This document shows positions 25,780 through 37,705 of a stretch of 51,457 nt of DNA, piece after piece. Each line of letters begins with the position of its first letter. Positions within the stretch are counted from its first letter, which is position 1. The DNA lies in NCBI RefSeq assembly GCF_000308695.1, contig NZ_BAGG01000023.1, positions 1-51,457 on the forward strand. The letters run 5' to 3'. Under the pieces are notes generated by a model, which was given only the letters and a program-made list of their open reading frames with translations, had not been told where the DNA came from and ran no database searches. The position numbers and the translations under genes are program-made. Source of the DNA: Nocardia takedensis NBRC 100417 (GTDB lineage: Bacteria > Actinomycetota > Actinomycetes > Mycobacteriales > Mycobacteriaceae).

Positions 25780-27200
25780 GCGCGCATCCCGCCGGTCCCC
25801 GGCACGCCGAGATCCCGCACGCCCCGAATCTGCCGGAGCGCCCGTCGGATCCGCGGCAGATGATCGATCTGCCCGCGAACGTGTGGCCGCGCAACGCTTC
25901 TCGCGACGCCGACGGTTCGGTTCGGTTGGCGGGCGTCCCGGTGGCGGCGTTGGCCGAGCGGTTCGGCACCCCGCTGTTCGTCGTCGACGAGGAGGATTTC
26001 CGTTCCCGCTGCCGCGATATGGTCGCGGCCTTCGGCGCGGACGCGCGGGTGCACTACGCGTCCAAGGCGTTCCTGAGCGCCGAGATCGCGCGCTGGATCC
26101 GCGACGAGGGCCTGTCGCTGGACGTGTGTTCCGGCGGCGAACTCGCCATCGCGCTGCACGCGGAGTTCCCGCCCGAGCGGATCGCGTTGCACGGCAACAA
26201 CAAATCGGTCGCCGAACTGGAGACGGCCGTGACCTCCGGGGTCGGGCACGTCGTGGTCGACTCGCTGATCGAGATCGAGCGGCTCGAGGCGGTCGCGGCG
26301 CGCGCGGGCGTGGTGCAGGACGTGCTGGTCCGGGTCACCGTCGGCGTGGAAGCCCATACCCACGAATACATCTCGACCGCGCACGAGGATCAGAAGTTCG
26401 GCTTCTCGATCGCGGGCGGCGACGCGATGGAGGCGCTGGCGCGGGTCTTCGAGGCCGAGAACCTGCGCCTGGTCGGCCTGCACAGCCACATCGGTTCGCA
26501 GATCTTCGAGATCGACGGTTTCGAGATCGCCGCGCGTCGGATGCTGGGTCTGCTGCGCGAGGCCATCGACAAGTTCGGGGCCGAGCGCACCGCGCAGATC
26601 GCCACCCTGGATCTCGGTGGCGGACTGGGCATCTCCTATCTGCCCAATGACGACCCGCCGCCGCTGGACGAATTCGCGGCCAAGTTGCGCGGTCTGGTCG
26701 AGGCCGAGGCCGCGCACGCCGGACTGCCCACCCCGCGCATCGCGGTCGAACCGGGCCGCGCGATCGCGGGCCCGGGCACCGTCACCCTCTACGAGGTCGG
26801 CACCACCAAGGACGTCTCGCTCGACGGCGGTCTGCGCAGGCGCTATGTCAGCGTCGACGGCGGTATGAGCGACAACATCCGTCCCGCGCTGTATCAGGCC
26901 GACTACGACTGCCGACTGGTCTCGCGTTCCTCCGAGGCGCAGGCCGTGGTCGCGCGCGTGGTCGGAAAGCATTGCGAGAGCGGCGACATCGTCATCCGTG
27001 ACACCTGGATGCCCGCCGATGTCGGTCCCGGCGACCTGATCGCGGTCGCCGCCACGGGCGCCTACTGCTACTCGATGTCGAGCCGGTACAACCAGTTGAC
27101 CCGGCCCGCGGTGGTCGCGGTGCGCGACGGTCACGCCCGACTGATCCTGCGCCGGGAGACCGTCGCCGATCTGCTGAGCCTGGAGGTGGAACAGTCATGA
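25776..27200 (+). CDS. lysA: Diaminopimelate decarboxylase
   Basis: The 474-residue PLP enzyme converts meso-diaminopimelate to L-lysine. Visible hallmarks are the PLP lysine K97 in [19 protein letters not shown], the HSHIGSQIF segment that begins the phosphate-binding part, [11 protein letters not shown], and the C-terminal [12 protein letters not shown]. Length is normal for actinobacterial LysA. Its TGA overlaps the ATG of the homoserine dehydrogenase gene (ATGA), which ties lysine and threonine/methionine synthesis into one operon. Start chosen at the ATG preceded by GAGG; N-terminal similarity agrees. Confidence 0.97.
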   Translation: MSAHPAGPRHAEIPHAPNLPERPSDPRQMIDLPANVWPRNASRDADGSVRLAGVPVAALAERFGTPLFVVDEEDFRSRCRDMVAAFGADARVHYASKAFLSAEIARWIRDEGLSLDVCSGGELAIALHAEFPPERIALHGNNKSVAELETAVTSGVGHVVVDSLIEIERLEAVAARAGVVQDVLVRVTVGVEAHTHEYISTAHEDQKFGFSIAGGDAMEALARVFEAENLRLVGLHSHIGSQIFEIDGFEIAARRMLGLLREAIDKFGAERTAQIATLDLGGGLGISYLPNDDPPPLDEFAAKLRGLVEAEAAHAGLPTPRIAVEPGRAIAGPGTVTLYEVGTTKDVSLDGGLRRRYVSVDGGMSDNIRPALYQADYDCRLVSRSSEAQAVVARVVGKHCESGDIVIRDTWMPADVGPGDLIAVAATGAYCYSMSSRYNQLTRPAVVAVRDGHARLILRRETVADLLSLEVEQS

Positions 27201-28548
27201 CCGAACCGGTCAAGAACGGTCCCTGGGGCGCCGAGCGTCCGCTGGGCGTCGCCGTCCTGGGAATGGGCAACGTCGGCACCGAGGTGGTCCGCATCCTGCG
27301 CGAGCACGCCGACGAACTGCGTTCGCGGGTCGGCGCGCCGGTGGTGTTGCGCGGTGTCGCGGTCCGCACCCTGGACACCGACCGCGGCGTACCGGCCGAA
27401 CTGCTCACCACCGACGCGCAGGCGCTGGTGGCGCGGCCCGACGTCGATCTGGTCGTCGAGGTGATCGGCGGCATCGATCCGGCGCGCACGCTGATCCTGG
27501 CCGCGCTGAACGCGGGCAAATCCGTGGTGACCGCCAACAAGGCGCTGTTGGCCGACTACACCGGCGAACTCGCGGCGGCGGCCGAACGCAATCGCGCCGA
27601 CCTCTACTTCGAGGCCGCGGTGGCGGGCGCCATCCCCGTCGTGCGCCCGCTGATCCAGTCGCTGTCCGGCGACCGGGTCGACCGCGTGGTCGGCATCGTC
27701 AACGGCACCACCAACTTCATCCTGTCCGCGATGGACGAGACCGGCGCCGACTATCACGCCACGCTGGCCGAGGCCACCGGCCTGGGCTACGCCGAAGCCG
27801 ATCCGACCGCCGACGTGGAGGGCTTCGACGCCGCCGCCAAGGCCGCGATCCTGGCCTCGCTGGCCTTCCACACCCGCGTGACCGCGGCCGATGTGTACCG
27901 CGAGGGCATCTCGAAGATCACCGCCGAGGATCTGGAGACGGCCTCCGCGCTGGACTGCACCGTCAAACTGCTCGCCATCTGCGAGCGGGTTCCGGCGGCC
28001 GCGGGCGAGCCCGCCCCGAGCCAGGGCGGCAAGGAGCGCATCTCGGTGCGCGTCTATCCGGCGCTGATCCCGCGTCGTCATCCGCTGGCGGCCGTCTCGG
28101 GCGCGTTCAACGCCGTGGTGGTCGAGGCCGAGAACGCGGGCAGGCTGATGTTCTACGGGCAGGGCGCGGGCGGCGCCCCCACCGCCTCGGCGGTGCTCGG
28201 CGATCTGGTGATGGCGGCGCGGAACAAGTTCTTCGGTGGCCGCGCGCCGGGTGAATCGGTTTATGCTGAGCTACCGATCGCGCCGATCGGCGATACGCCG
28301 ACCCGCTACCACGTGAACTTGCAGGTCGAGGACGTCCCCGGCGTCCTGGCCAAGGTGGCGGGCGAATTCGCCAACCACGGGGTCAGCATCTCCACCGTCC
28401 GCCAGGAAGGGCACGGCGAAGGTGCGCGCCTGGTCGTGGTCACCCATCAGGCGGTGGAGTCGGCGCTCGCGGACACCGTCGCCGCCCTCGCGGAGATGGC
28501 ATCCGTCACATCCGTGACCAGCGTCTTGAGATTGGAAGGCACCGAGGA

Positions 28549-28552
<4 letters not shown>
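27197..28552 (+). CDS. thrA: Homoserine dehydrogenase
   Basis: The 451-residue enzyme reduces aspartate semialdehyde to homoserine, the branch point to threonine and methionine. It shows the nucleotide-binding [10 protein letters not shown] (residues 22-31), the conserved [11 protein letters not shown] and [14 protein letters not shown], and a C-terminal ACT domain ([18 protein letters not shown]) expected to mediate threonine feedback inhibition. It overlaps lysA before and thrC after by 4 bases each. Also called hom. Confidence 0.97.
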
Positions 28553-30643
<2,091 letters not shown>

Positions 30644-30951
30644 CGGCGAGTCTGTCTTGCCGAGTCTCACGTTTCCCAGCTATCCTGGGCATGTCCGTAC
30701 ATCGTGCGCATCAGACGCCGGTGCTTCATCAGGGCAATCGCTCCAGCAGGCTCCAGGCTCGAGCCTCCAGGCCATGGGGGTGCTGCGTAGCTGCGCAACT
30801 GGAATGATCTCTCCCACCATTCATATCCGGTGGCGAAGCCGCCGGTCCGGCGGGGCAGGTGATTTACGGCATCCGAGTCCGGCACGGTGCCCGGACTGCG
30901 GGACGAACCCTCGAATCAGCACACGGCAGTCGAGGGAAGGAAAGGATTTCC
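30644..30951 (+). promoter_or_regulatory. rho promoter and long structured leader
   Basis: A sigma-A-type promoter is visible: TTGCCG (30657-30662), 18-base spacer, TATCCT (30681-30686). The expected transcript starts near 30692, giving a leader of about 260 bases. Three hairpins can be drawn: 30748-30766 (AGGCTC/GAGCCT), 30839-30853 (CCGCCGG-T-CCGGCGG) and 30877-30896 (GTCCGG/CCGGAC). Rho genes are commonly autoregulated through long leaders, so attenuation is plausible. No protein-coding frame is convincing here. Confidence 0.6.
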
Positions 30952-33012
30952 GTGACAGATACGGACCTGCTCGCGACCCCCGGGGTGGAATCAAACTCGA
31001 ATTCCTCGGGTGGCCGCGATAGTGACTCCGGACAGATTTCGAAGATGAGCGAACATACCGACGTCGCACGATCGGGGCTGACTGGAATGTTGTTGCCGCA
31101 GTTGCGCGCGCTGGCGGGGGAGCTCGGTATCCGAGGCACCTCCGGAATGCGCAAGGGCGATCTCATCGCCGCCATCAAGGAGAATCAAGCCGGAAAGCCC
31201 GCGAAAGCGGAGAAGCCCGCCCGTGGCGAGTCGAAAGGCGAGCAGGCGACCCTCGAGGTGACGCCGCAGCCGGAGAAGACCGCGCCCGCGAAGGCCACCG
31301 CCGTCAAACAGGCCCCGGCCAAGGAAGAAGCGCCCAAGGCCGCCGAGGCCGCGCCGTCGAAGTCGGCCACCGCCGATTCCGGCGCCCCGGCCGATTCCGC
31401 CGACGATTCGGGCCGCGAACCGGCCCAGCGTGGCCGTGGTCGCCAGCGGCGCGGCCGTGACCAGGCGCGATCCGGCGGCGGCGAGACCGCGCCCGCCGAG
31501 GCGCGTGGTGACGAGCCGAAGCAGGAGTCCGACCAGGGCGAGCGTCGCCGCGAGCGCAATCAGGGCGAGCGCAACCAGGATCGCAACCAGAACGGCAGCG
31601 GCAATCGCGGCGGTGACAACCGCGGTGACAATCGTGGCGAGGGCAACCGCGGCGGTGACAACCGCGGCGAAGGCAATCGCGAAGGCAATCGCGACGGCAA
31701 CCGTGGCGGTGACAACCGTGGTGGCGACAATCGCAACGATCGCGGCGGTGACGACGAGGAAGGCGGGCGCGGACGGCGCGGACGCCGGTTCCGCGAGCGT
31801 CGGCGCGGTCGCGACCGCGACGGCGGCACGGGCGGTGAGGCCCGTGAACTCGAGATCCGCGAGGACGACGTGCTCCAGCCGGTCGCGGGCATCCTCGACG
31901 TGCTGGACAACTACGCCTTCGTCCGCACCTCGGGCTACCTGGCCGGACCGAACGACGTCTACGTCTCGATGAATCTGGTCCGCAAGAACGGTCTGCGCCG
32001 CGGTGACGCGATCACCGGCGCGGTGCGCGCCCCGCGCGACGGCGAGCAGAGCAACCAGCGGCAGAAGTTCGATCCGCTGGTGCGCCTGGACACCGTCAAC
32101 GGCGGTGACGTCGAGGCGGCCAAGCGTCGCCCCGAGTTCAGCAAGCTGACCCCGCTGTACCCGAATCAGCGCCTGCGGCTGGAAACCCAGCCGAACAAGC
32201 TGACCACCCGGGTCATCGACCTGATCATGCCGATCGGCAAGGGCCAGCGCGCTCTGATCGTGTCGCCGCCGAAGGCCGGTAAGACCACGATCATGCAGGA
32301 CATCGCGAACGCGATCGCGACCAACAACCCCGAGTGCTACCTGATGGTGGTGCTGGTCGACGAACGTCCCGAGGAAGTCACCGACATGCAGCGTTCGGTG
32401 AAGGGCGAGGTCATCGCCTCGACCTTCGACCGTCCGCCGTCGGATCACACCTCGGTCGCCGAACTCGCCATCGAGCGCGCCAAGCGCCTGGTGGAGATGG
32501 GCAAAGACGTTGTGGTGCTGCTGGACTCGATCACCCGATTGGGCCGCGCGTACAACAACTCCTCGCCCGCCTCGGGTCGCATCCTCTCCGGTGGTGTCGA
32601 CTCGACCGCGCTGTACCCGCCCAAGCGGTTCCTCGGCGCGGCGCGCAACATCGAGAACGGCGGTTCGCTGACGATCATCGCGACGGCGATGGTGGAGACC
32701 GGTTCCACCGGCGACACCGTCATCTTCGAGGAGTTCAAGGGCACGGGCAACGCCGAACTCAAGCTCGATCGCAAGATCGCCGAGCGGCGCGTGTTCCCCG
32801 CGGTGGACGTCAACCCGTCCGGTACCCGCAAGGACGAGCTACTGCTGAATCCCGACGAGGCGGCGGTGCTGCACAAGTTGCGCCGTGTGCTGTCGGGCCT
32901 GGATTCGCACCAGGCGATCGATCTGCTGATCGACCGCCTGAAGAAATCCAAGAACAACCTCGAGTTCCTGATGCAGGTCAGCAAGACCGCGCCGGGCGCG
33001 CTGGACGAGTGA
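30952..33012 (+). CDS. rho: Transcription termination factor Rho with long disordered N-terminal insert
   Basis: The 686-residue hexameric RNA helicase ends transcription at Rho-dependent sites. After a short Rho N-domain segment (LRALAGELGIRGTSGMRKGDLIAAI), about 230 residues are low-complexity: first Lys/Ala/Glu-rich, then Arg/Gly/Asn/Asp repeats (217-266) ending in Arg-rich patches. Then come the RNA-binding OB fold (EDDVLQPVAGILDVLDNYAFVRTSGYL) and the RecA-type motor with Walker A PPKAGKTT (K444) and Walker B DVVVLLDSITR. Such inserts are an actinobacterial trait thought to extend RNA binding. The GTG at 30952 is chosen for the ribosome site AAGGAAAGGA. A terminator hairpin follows. Confidence 0.97.
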   Translation: MTDTDLLATPGVESNSNSSGGRDSDSGQISKMSEHTDVARSGLTGMLLPQLRALAGELGIRGTSGMRKGDLIAAIKENQAGKPAKAEKPARGESKGEQATLEVTPQPEKTAPAKATAVKQAPAKEEAPKAAEAAPSKSATADSGAPADSADDSGREPAQRGRGRQRRGRDQARSGGGETAPAEARGDEPKQESDQGERRRERNQGERNQDRNQNGSGNRGGDNRGDNRGEGNRGGDNRGEGNREGNRDGNRGGDNRGGDNRNDRGGDDEEGGRGRRGRRFRERRRGRDRDGGTGGEARELEIREDDVLQPVAGILDVLDNYAFVRTSGYLAGPNDVYVSMNLVRKNGLRRGDAITGAVRAPRDGEQSNQRQKFDPLVRLDTVNGGDVEAAKRRPEFSKLTPLYPNQRLRLETQPNKLTTRVIDLIMPIGKGQRALIVSPPKAGKTTIMQDIANAIATNNPECYLMVVLVDERPEEVTDMQRSVKGEVIASTFDRPPSDHTSVAELAIERAKRLVEMGKDVVVLLDSITRLGRAYNNSSPASGRILSGGVDSTALYPPKRFLGAARNIENGGSLTIIATAMVETGSTGDTVIFEEFKGTGNAELKLDRKIAERRVFPAVDVNPSGTRKDELLLNPDEAAVLHKLRRVLSGLDSHQAIDLLIDRLKKSKNNLEFLMQVSKTAPGALDE
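31600..31749 (+). repeat. Gly-Asn-Arg-Gly-Gly-Asp repeat region in rho
   Basis: Imperfect 9- to 18-base units around GGCAACCGCGGCGGTGAC encode NRGGD/NRGEG/NRDG repeats at Rho residues 217-266. The units stay in frame. The region is prone to length change and is predicted to be disordered and RNA-binding. Confidence 0.8.
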
Positions 33013-33017
33013 GAACG

Positions 33018-33053
33018 CGGGGCTCCGTTGCGACGGGGCCCCGTTCCGCTTTT
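33018..33053 (+). terminator. rho terminator
   Basis: Stem CGGGGCTCCGT (33018-33028) pairs with ACGGGGCCCCG (33033-33043) with one G-U pair around a TGCG loop, followed by TTCCGCTTTTC. It begins 5 bases after the rho stop. Confidence 0.75.
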
Positions 33054-33109
33054 CGGGGGCGGAACAAATCCGTGGACAGGGGCGTTTCGGAAGGTGTCGG
33101 CGGATCTGG

Positions 33110-33230
33110 CATACTGGTTCGCCGTGCGTCTGCGCCCCGCAGACAATCCCGCCTAGTCGGTTCCGGTTCACGCTCACGGCTCTGCTGACGCGGAGCGGGC
33201 GACCCGGCGACCATTCTCGAGAGGACACCC
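33110..33230 (+). promoter_or_regulatory. rpmE promoter and hairpin leader
   Basis: A -10-like CATACT (33110-33115) precedes a leader of about 110 bases. It contains two hairpins: GTCTGC/GCAGAC around GCCCC (33128-33144) and GCTCTGC/GCGGAGC around TGAC (33179-33196), then the ribosome site GAGAGGAC. L31 leaders that bind the protein and repress translation are known in several bacterial groups, so this is a candidate autoregulatory element. Confidence 0.5.
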
Positions 33231-33461
33231 ATGAAGGCAGGAATTCACCCGACCTACGTCGACACCACCGTCGTCTGCGGTTGCGGCAACACCTTCCAGA
33301 CTCGCAGCACCAAGGAGTCCGGACACATCACCGTCGAGGTCTGCTCGCAGTGCCATCCGTTCTACACCGGCAAGCAGAAGATCCTCGACACCGGTGGTCG
33401 CGTGGCCCGCTTCGAGGCCCGCTACGGCAAGCGTGCCGGCAAGAAGGCCGACGCCAAGTAG
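33231..33461 (+). CDS. rpmE: 50S ribosomal protein L31, zinc-binding form
   Basis: A 76-residue L31 with the zinc ligands C16, C18, C38 and C41 (VCGCG and VCSQCHPF), so this is the C+ paralogue used when zinc is plentiful. The C-terminal RFEARYGKR and Lys-rich tail are typical. The start has a good ribosome site. It forms its own transcription unit between two terminators. The zinc-free paralogue, if any, is not in this window. Confidence 0.97.
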   Translation: MKAGIHPTYVDTTVVCGCGNTFQTRSTKESGHITVEVCSQCHPFYTGKQKILDTGGRVARFEARYGKRAGKKADAK

Positions 33462-33469
33462 CTTCCCCG

Positions 33470-33505
33470 CCGACGCCCGGTCCTGCACAGCAGGCCGGGC
33501 GTCGG
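33470..33505 (+). terminator. rpmE terminator
   Basis: CCGACGCCCGG (33470-33480) pairs with CCGGGCGTCGG (33495-33505), extended by CCTGC/GCAGG with one bulged T, around an ACA loop; TGCGTTTC follows. It starts 9 bases after the rpmE stop. Confidence 0.75.
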
Positions 33506-33561
33506 TGCGTTTCAGCGGTCGTTCCCGACACCGCCCAGATTCACCGAGAGGAAGCACCACC

Positions 33562-34632
33562 ATGACGCAGCCGTCCGCGATCGACGACATTCTGGCCGAG
33601 CACGCGGGTCTGGAGACGCAGTTGGCCGATCCGGCGCTGCACAACGATCCCGGCGCGGCCCGACGGGTGGGCAAGCGGTTCGCCGAACTGGCCCCGATCA
33701 TGTCCACCTACACCAAGCTGACCGCCGCGCGCGACGACCTCGAGGCCGCCGAGGAGTTGGCGGCCGACGACGCCGCGTTCGCCGCGGAGATCCCCGACCT
33801 GCGCACCCGCATCACCGAACTCGAGCAGTCGCTGGCCGATCTGCTGGCCCCGCGCGACCCGCACGACGGCGACGACGTGGTGCTCGAGGTGAAATCCGGT
33901 GAGGGCGGCGAGGAATCGGCGCTGTTCGCCGCCGAACTGGCGCGCATGTACACCCGCTACGCCGAACGGCACGGGTGGAAGGTCGAGATCCTCGGCGTCA
34001 CCGAATCCGATCTGGGCGGCTACAAGGACGCGACGCTGTCGATCAAGAGCCGTGACGCCGCCCGCGACGGCGTCTGGTCGCGCCTGAAGTGGGAGGGCGG
34101 CGTGCACCGGGTGCAGCGGGTGCCGGTGACCGAATCGCAGGGCCGCATCCACACCTCGGCCGCGGGCGTGCTCATCTATCCCGAACCCGACGAGGTCGAG
34201 CAGGTGCAGATCGACGAATCCGATCTGCGCGTCGACGTCTACCGGTCCTCGGGCAAGGGCGGTCAGGGCGTCAACACCACCGACTCCGCGGTCCGCCTCA
34301 CCCATCTGCCCTCCGGCATCGTGGTGACCTGCCAGAACGAGCGCTCCCAACTCCAGAACAAGGCCCGCGCGATGCAGGTGTTGGCGGCGCGGTTGCAGGC
34401 GCTGGCCGAGGAACAGGCCGATCAGGAGGCCGCCGCCGGCCGGGCCAGTCAGATCCGCACCGTCGATCGCTCCGAACGCATCCGCACCTACAACTTCCCG
34501 GAGAACCGCATCGCCGACCACCGCATCGGCTTCAAGGCGCACAACCTCGACACCGTGCTGCAAGGCGAGTTGGACGCGCTGCTGGACGCGCTGGCCAAGG
34601 CCGACCGCGAAGCGCGCATGTCGGCCGAATGA
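33562..34632 (+). CDS. prfA: Peptide chain release factor 1
   Basis: A 356-residue class I release factor reading UAA and UAG. It has the catalytic GGQ at residues 233-235 ([10 protein letters not shown]) and the RF1-type stop-codon tripeptide P-x-T as PVT in [10 protein letters not shown], which separates it from RF2 (SPF). The ATG at 33562 follows AGAGGAAG. Its TGA overlaps the ATG of prmC, whose product methylates the GGQ glutamine, so enzyme and substrate are made together. Confidence 0.97.
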   Translation: MTQPSAIDDILAEHAGLETQLADPALHNDPGAARRVGKRFAELAPIMSTYTKLTAARDDLEAAEELAADDAAFAAEIPDLRTRITELEQSLADLLAPRDPHDGDDVVLEVKSGEGGEESALFAAELARMYTRYAERHGWKVEILGVTESDLGGYKDATLSIKSRDAARDGVWSRLKWEGGVHRVQRVPVTESQGRIHTSAAGVLIYPEPDEVEQVQIDESDLRVDVYRSSGKGGQGVNTTDSAVRLTHLPSGIVVTCQNERSQLQNKARAMQVLAARLQALAEEQADQEAAAGRASQIRTVDRSERIRTYNFPENRIADHRIGFKAHNLDTVLQGELDALLDALAKADREARMSAE

Positions 34633-35555
34633 GCACCCTCCGGCGCGGCCGGGACGCGGTACCGGACGGGCCGACGACGACGACCGCGCTACGTCCGGCC
34701 ATCTCGGCCGCGACGGAGACGCTGCGCGCGGCCGGGGTGCCCAGCCCGCGCGTCGACGCCGAGGAACTGGCCGCGCACCTGCTCGGCGTGTCGCGCACCC
34801 GGTTGCTGCTGGCGCCGCCGGTCGACGCGGAATTCCTCACGCGTTACCGCGAATTGGTGGCTCGCCGGGCCGAGCGCGTCCCGCTGCAACACCTCACCGG
34901 ACTGGCCGTGATGGGCGCGCTCGACCTCGCGGTCGGCCCCGGCGTGTTCATCCCGCGTCCGGAGACCGAACTGCTCCTCGACTGGGCGCTGCGCTTCCTG
35001 TCCGGCGTCCCTCGCGACCCCGCGCCGATCGTGGTCGACCTGTGCACCGGTTCGGGCGCACTCGCGCTGGCCGTCGCGCACGCCAGGCCGGACGCGCGGG
35101 TGCACGCCGTCGAACTCGATCCCGACGCCTTGATCTGGGCCCGCCGCAACGCCGAAGCCCGCAGCGCCGCGGGTGACACCGCGATCGCGCTGCACGCCGC
35201 CGACGCGACCGACCCCTCCCTGCTCACCGACCTCGACCGCCGGGTGGACCTGATCGTCTCCAACCCGCCCTACATCCCCGACGGCGCGGTCCTCGACCCC
35301 GAGGTCACCGAGCACGACCCGCACCGCGCGCTGTTCGGCGGCCCCGACGGACTCGACGTCGTCCGCGGGATGCTCCCCGTACTGACCAGGCTCGCGCGCC
35401 CCGGTGCCGGCCTGGCGATCGAACACGACGACGCCAACGGGACCGAATTGGCCGCGCTGCTCGGCGCGGACCTCGCTTTCACCGAGATCGTCGAACACCC
35501 CGACTTCGCCGGCAAGCCCCGTTTCGTCACCGCGCGCCGTACCGACACACCCTGA
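34629..35555 (+). CDS. prmC: Release factor glutamine methyltransferase
   Basis: The 308-residue S-adenosylmethionine-dependent enzyme N5-methylates the GGQ glutamine of release factors. It has the N-terminal helical domain ([18 protein letters not shown]), the [11 protein letters not shown] segment, the SAM-binding [14 protein letters not shown] and the catalytic NPPY at 212-215. The start overlaps the prfA stop. The first 20 residues are non-conserved, so the real start could be slightly later, but coupling supports 34629. Confidence 0.95.
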   Translation: MSTLRRGRDAVPDGPTTTTALRPAISAATETLRAAGVPSPRVDAEELAAHLLGVSRTRLLLAPPVDAEFLTRYRELVARRAERVPLQHLTGLAVMGALDLAVGPGVFIPRPETELLLDWALRFLSGVPRDPAPIVVDLCTGSGALALAVAHARPDARVHAVELDPDALIWARRNAEARSAAGDTAIALHAADATDPSLLTDLDRRVDLIVSNPPYIPDGAVLDPEVTEHDPHRALFGGPDGLDVVRGMLPVLTRLARPGAGLAIEHDDANGTELAALLGADLAFTEIVEHPDFAGKPRFVTARRTDTP

Positions 35556-35626
35556 GCCCGTCACCGACGTCGAGGCCGGTGGACGCGATAGCGCCGGTGA
35601 ACCGACGCCGTGACAGGATGGAGCCC

Positions 35627-36298
35627 GTGAGCACCGTCTACGACTGCGGCGATCCCGGTTCGCGCGCCGCCGGACTGTCCGCGGCCACCAGCGCCCTCAA
35701 GTCCGGGCGGCTGGTCGTGATGCCGACCGACACCCTCTACGGCTTGGCGGCCGATGCCTTCGACTCCAGTGCGGTCAACGCGCTGCTGGCGGCCAAGCGC
35801 CGCGGTCGCGACATGCCGGTCCCGGTGCTGGTCGGTTCCTGGAACACCATCGACGGCCTGGTCTTCTCGGTGCGACCGCAAGCCCGCGAACTGATCCGGG
35901 CGTTCTGGCCGGGCGGGTTGAGCCTGGTCGTGCAGCAGGCGCCGTCGCTGGCCTGGGATCTCGGCGACACCCGCGGCACGGTGATGCTGCGCATGCCGCT
36001 GCACCCGGTCGCGCTGGAACTGCTCGCCGAGGTCGGTCCGCTGGCGGTGTCCAGCGCCAACGTCTCCGGTCAGCCGCCCGCCACGACGGCCGACCAGGCC
36101 CGCGATCAGCTCGGCGACCTGGTCGGGGTCTACCTCGACGGCGGTCCCGCCGATCACGCCGTCGCCTCGACCATCGTCGACCTGACCGCCGATCAGCCCC
36201 GGATCCTGCGCGAGGGCGCGGTCTCGGTGCGCGAGATCGCCGAAGTACTGGGCACCTCGCCCGCCAAACTCCTCGACACCGCTCCGCAGCAGGGGTGA
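35627..36298 (+). CDS. L-threonylcarbamoyladenylate synthase (Sua5/YrdC/YwlC family)
   Basis: A 223-residue protein that condenses threonine, bicarbonate and ATP to threonylcarbamoyl-AMP for the t6A37 modification of ANN-decoding tRNAs. Signature segments are LVVMPTDTLYGLAADAF near the N-terminus, the KRRGRDMPVPVLV lysine/arginine patch, MLRMPLHP and VSSANVSG. The GTG at 35627 is preferred to the ATG three codons upstream because AGGATGGAG lies at the right distance and similarity starts here. Only the YrdC domain is present, without the C-terminal Sua5 domain. Confidence 0.93.
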   Translation: MSTVYDCGDPGSRAAGLSAATSALKSGRLVVMPTDTLYGLAADAFDSSAVNALLAAKRRGRDMPVPVLVGSWNTIDGLVFSVRPQARELIRAFWPGGLSLVVQQAPSLAWDLGDTRGTVMLRMPLHPVALELLAEVGPLAVSSANVSGQPPATTADQARDQLGDLVGVYLDGGPADHAVASTIVDLTADQPRILREGAVSVREIAEVLGTSPAKLLDTAPQQG

Positions 36299-36300
36299 TC

Positions 36301-36320
36301 CGCCCGGCCGCGACCGGGCG
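36301..36320 (+). terminator. Hairpin after the Sua5-family gene
   Basis: CGCCCGG (36301-36307) pairs with CCGGGCG (36314-36320) around CCGCGA, directly after the stop codon. It lacks a U-run; it may be a weak terminator or a stabilising 3' end. Confidence 0.45.
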
Positions 36321-36369
36321 ATCCACCGCCGCGGACCGGGTTCGGCCGTGCCGCCGGGGCAGTGCGAAG

Positions 36370-36528
36370 ATGGGCGGCATGTTCCGCAACGTTCGCCGTC
36401 CCCGCCCCTTCGGGGTGTCCCGGGCCGGAGTCGTCACCGTGGTCGCGTCCGGCGATCGCGTGCGCGGCCTCGCCCCGGATCTTCCGACCGGCCCCGTCCT
36501 CGACGGCGCGCGGCGGTGCGGCGAGTGA
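36370..36528 (+). CDS. Possible small basic protein upstream of wecA
   Basis: An ATG at 36370 (or 36379) opens a frame of about 50 codons ending at the TGA at 36526-36528. The product is Arg-rich (FRNVRRPRPFGVSRAGVV) and third codon positions are nearly 90 percent G or C, as in real genes here. No ribosome site is clear and no homologue is known to me, so it may be a chance frame in the 246-base gap before wecA. Confidence 0.3.
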   Translation: MGGMFRNVRRPRPFGVSRAGVVTVVASGDRVRGLAPDLPTGPVLDGARRCGE

Positions 36529-36544
36529 TCGAGCCGCTGCGTTG

Positions 36545-37705
36545 ATGGTCTCGTCGGGGGCGGTCGTCCCGCTCCGGGAACTCCTGCTGGTGCTGTTCGT
36601 CTCCGCGGTGGTCACGTTCTTGGCCACCGGCGGCATCCGGGTGCTCGCGATCGGTTTCGGCGCGGTGGCCGTGCCCCGGGAACGCGACGTGCACGTCAAA
36701 CCGATCCCGCGGATGGGTGGCGTCGGCATCTACCTCGGCTTCGCCGCCGCGGTGCTGTTCGCCCACCAACTGCCCGCGCTGCGTCGCGGGTTCGACTACG
36801 GACCCCCCAACATCCCGATCACCGTGCTGGTCGCGGCCACCCTGATCGTGCTCGTCGGCATCGTCGACGACCGCTGGGGCCTGGACGCCCTCACCAAATT
36901 CGCCGGTCAGGTCACCGCGGCGGGTGTGATGGCCGCGATGGGGCTGAGCTGGTACAGCATCTACAACCCCTTCAGCAACACCACCGTGTTCCTGGACGCG
37001 TTGCAGGGCGGTCTGGTCACCGTCGCGGTCACCGTGACGTTGGTGAACGCGATGAACTTCGTCGACGGCTTGGACGGGTTGGCCGCCGGACTCGGGTTGA
37101 TCTGCGCGGCGGCGATATTCGTCTTCGCCGTCGGATTGATGACCGAACAGGGTGGGTCGGTCGACACCTATCCGCCCGCATTGTTGGCCGCCGCGATGGC
37201 GGGAGCCTGCCTCGGATTCCTGCCGCACAATTTCCAGCCCGCCCGGATTTTCATGGGCGATTCCGGTTCCATGCTGATCGGCCTGGTGTTGGCCGCGGTC
37301 TCGACCAGCGCTTCGGGCCGCATTCCGTTGCAGGGTTTCGGCCCGCGCGACATCGTGGGTCTGCTCTCGCCGCTGCTGTTGGTCGGCGCGGTCATGTTCA
37401 TTCCGGTGCTGGATCTGGTGCTGGCGATCATCCGGCGCGTGCGCGCGGGCGTGAGTTTCTCCACTCCGGACAAAATGCATCTGCACCACCGATTGCTCCA
37501 GATCGGACATTCCCATCGACGCGTCGTGCTGCTGATCTATTTGTGGGTCGGCGTGCTCGCATTCGGCGCGGTCGGCACCTCGCTGATGGATGTGCGACTG
37601 GTGGTCCTGCTGGTGGCGGGCGGCTTGGTTTTCGCGCTGGTGGTGACCGCTATTCCGGGTCTGCGCGGCGGGGAGCCCGCCGACGACCGTCAGGCCCCCG
37701 GGTAA
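36545..37705 (+). CDS. wecA: UDP-GlcNAc/decaprenyl-phosphate GlcNAc-1-phosphate transferase
   Basis: A 386-residue multi-pass membrane protein with about eleven helices, of the MraY/WecA family. It should transfer GlcNAc-1-phosphate from UDP-GlcNAc to decaprenyl phosphate, the first step in linking arabinogalactan to peptidoglycan. Conserved cytoplasmic motifs are seen: VDDRWGLD, NFVDGLDGLAAG, GDSGSMLIG and HLHHRL. Position between the Sua5 gene and atpI matches mycobacterial wecA (Rv1302). The ATG at 36545 is chosen just before the first helix; a TTG directly precedes it and no strong ribosome site exists. Confidence 0.93.
   Translation: MVSSGAVVPLRELLLVLFVSAVVTFLATGGIRVLAIGFGAVAVPRERDVHVKPIPRMGGVGIYLGFAAAVLFAHQLPALRRGFDYGPPNIPITVLVAATLIVLVGIVDDRWGLDALTKFAGQVTAAGVMAAMGLSWYSIYNPFSNTTVFLDALQGGLVTVAVTVTLVNAMNFVDGLDGLAAGLGLICAAAIFVFAVGLMTEQGGSVDTYPPALLAAAMAGACLGFLPHNFQPARIFMGDSGSMLIGLVLAAVSTSASGRIPLQGFGPRDIVGLLSPLLLVGAVMFIPVLDLVLAIIRRVRAGVSFSTPDKMHLHHRLLQIGHSHRRVVLLIYLWVGVLAFGAVGTSLMDVRLVVLLVAGGLVFALVVTAIPGLRGGEPADDRQAPG

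Noticed and set aside
31600..31749. Possible CRISPR-like or minisatellite array
   Set aside because: The repeats are short, in frame and encode the Rho N-terminal insert; there are no regular spacers.
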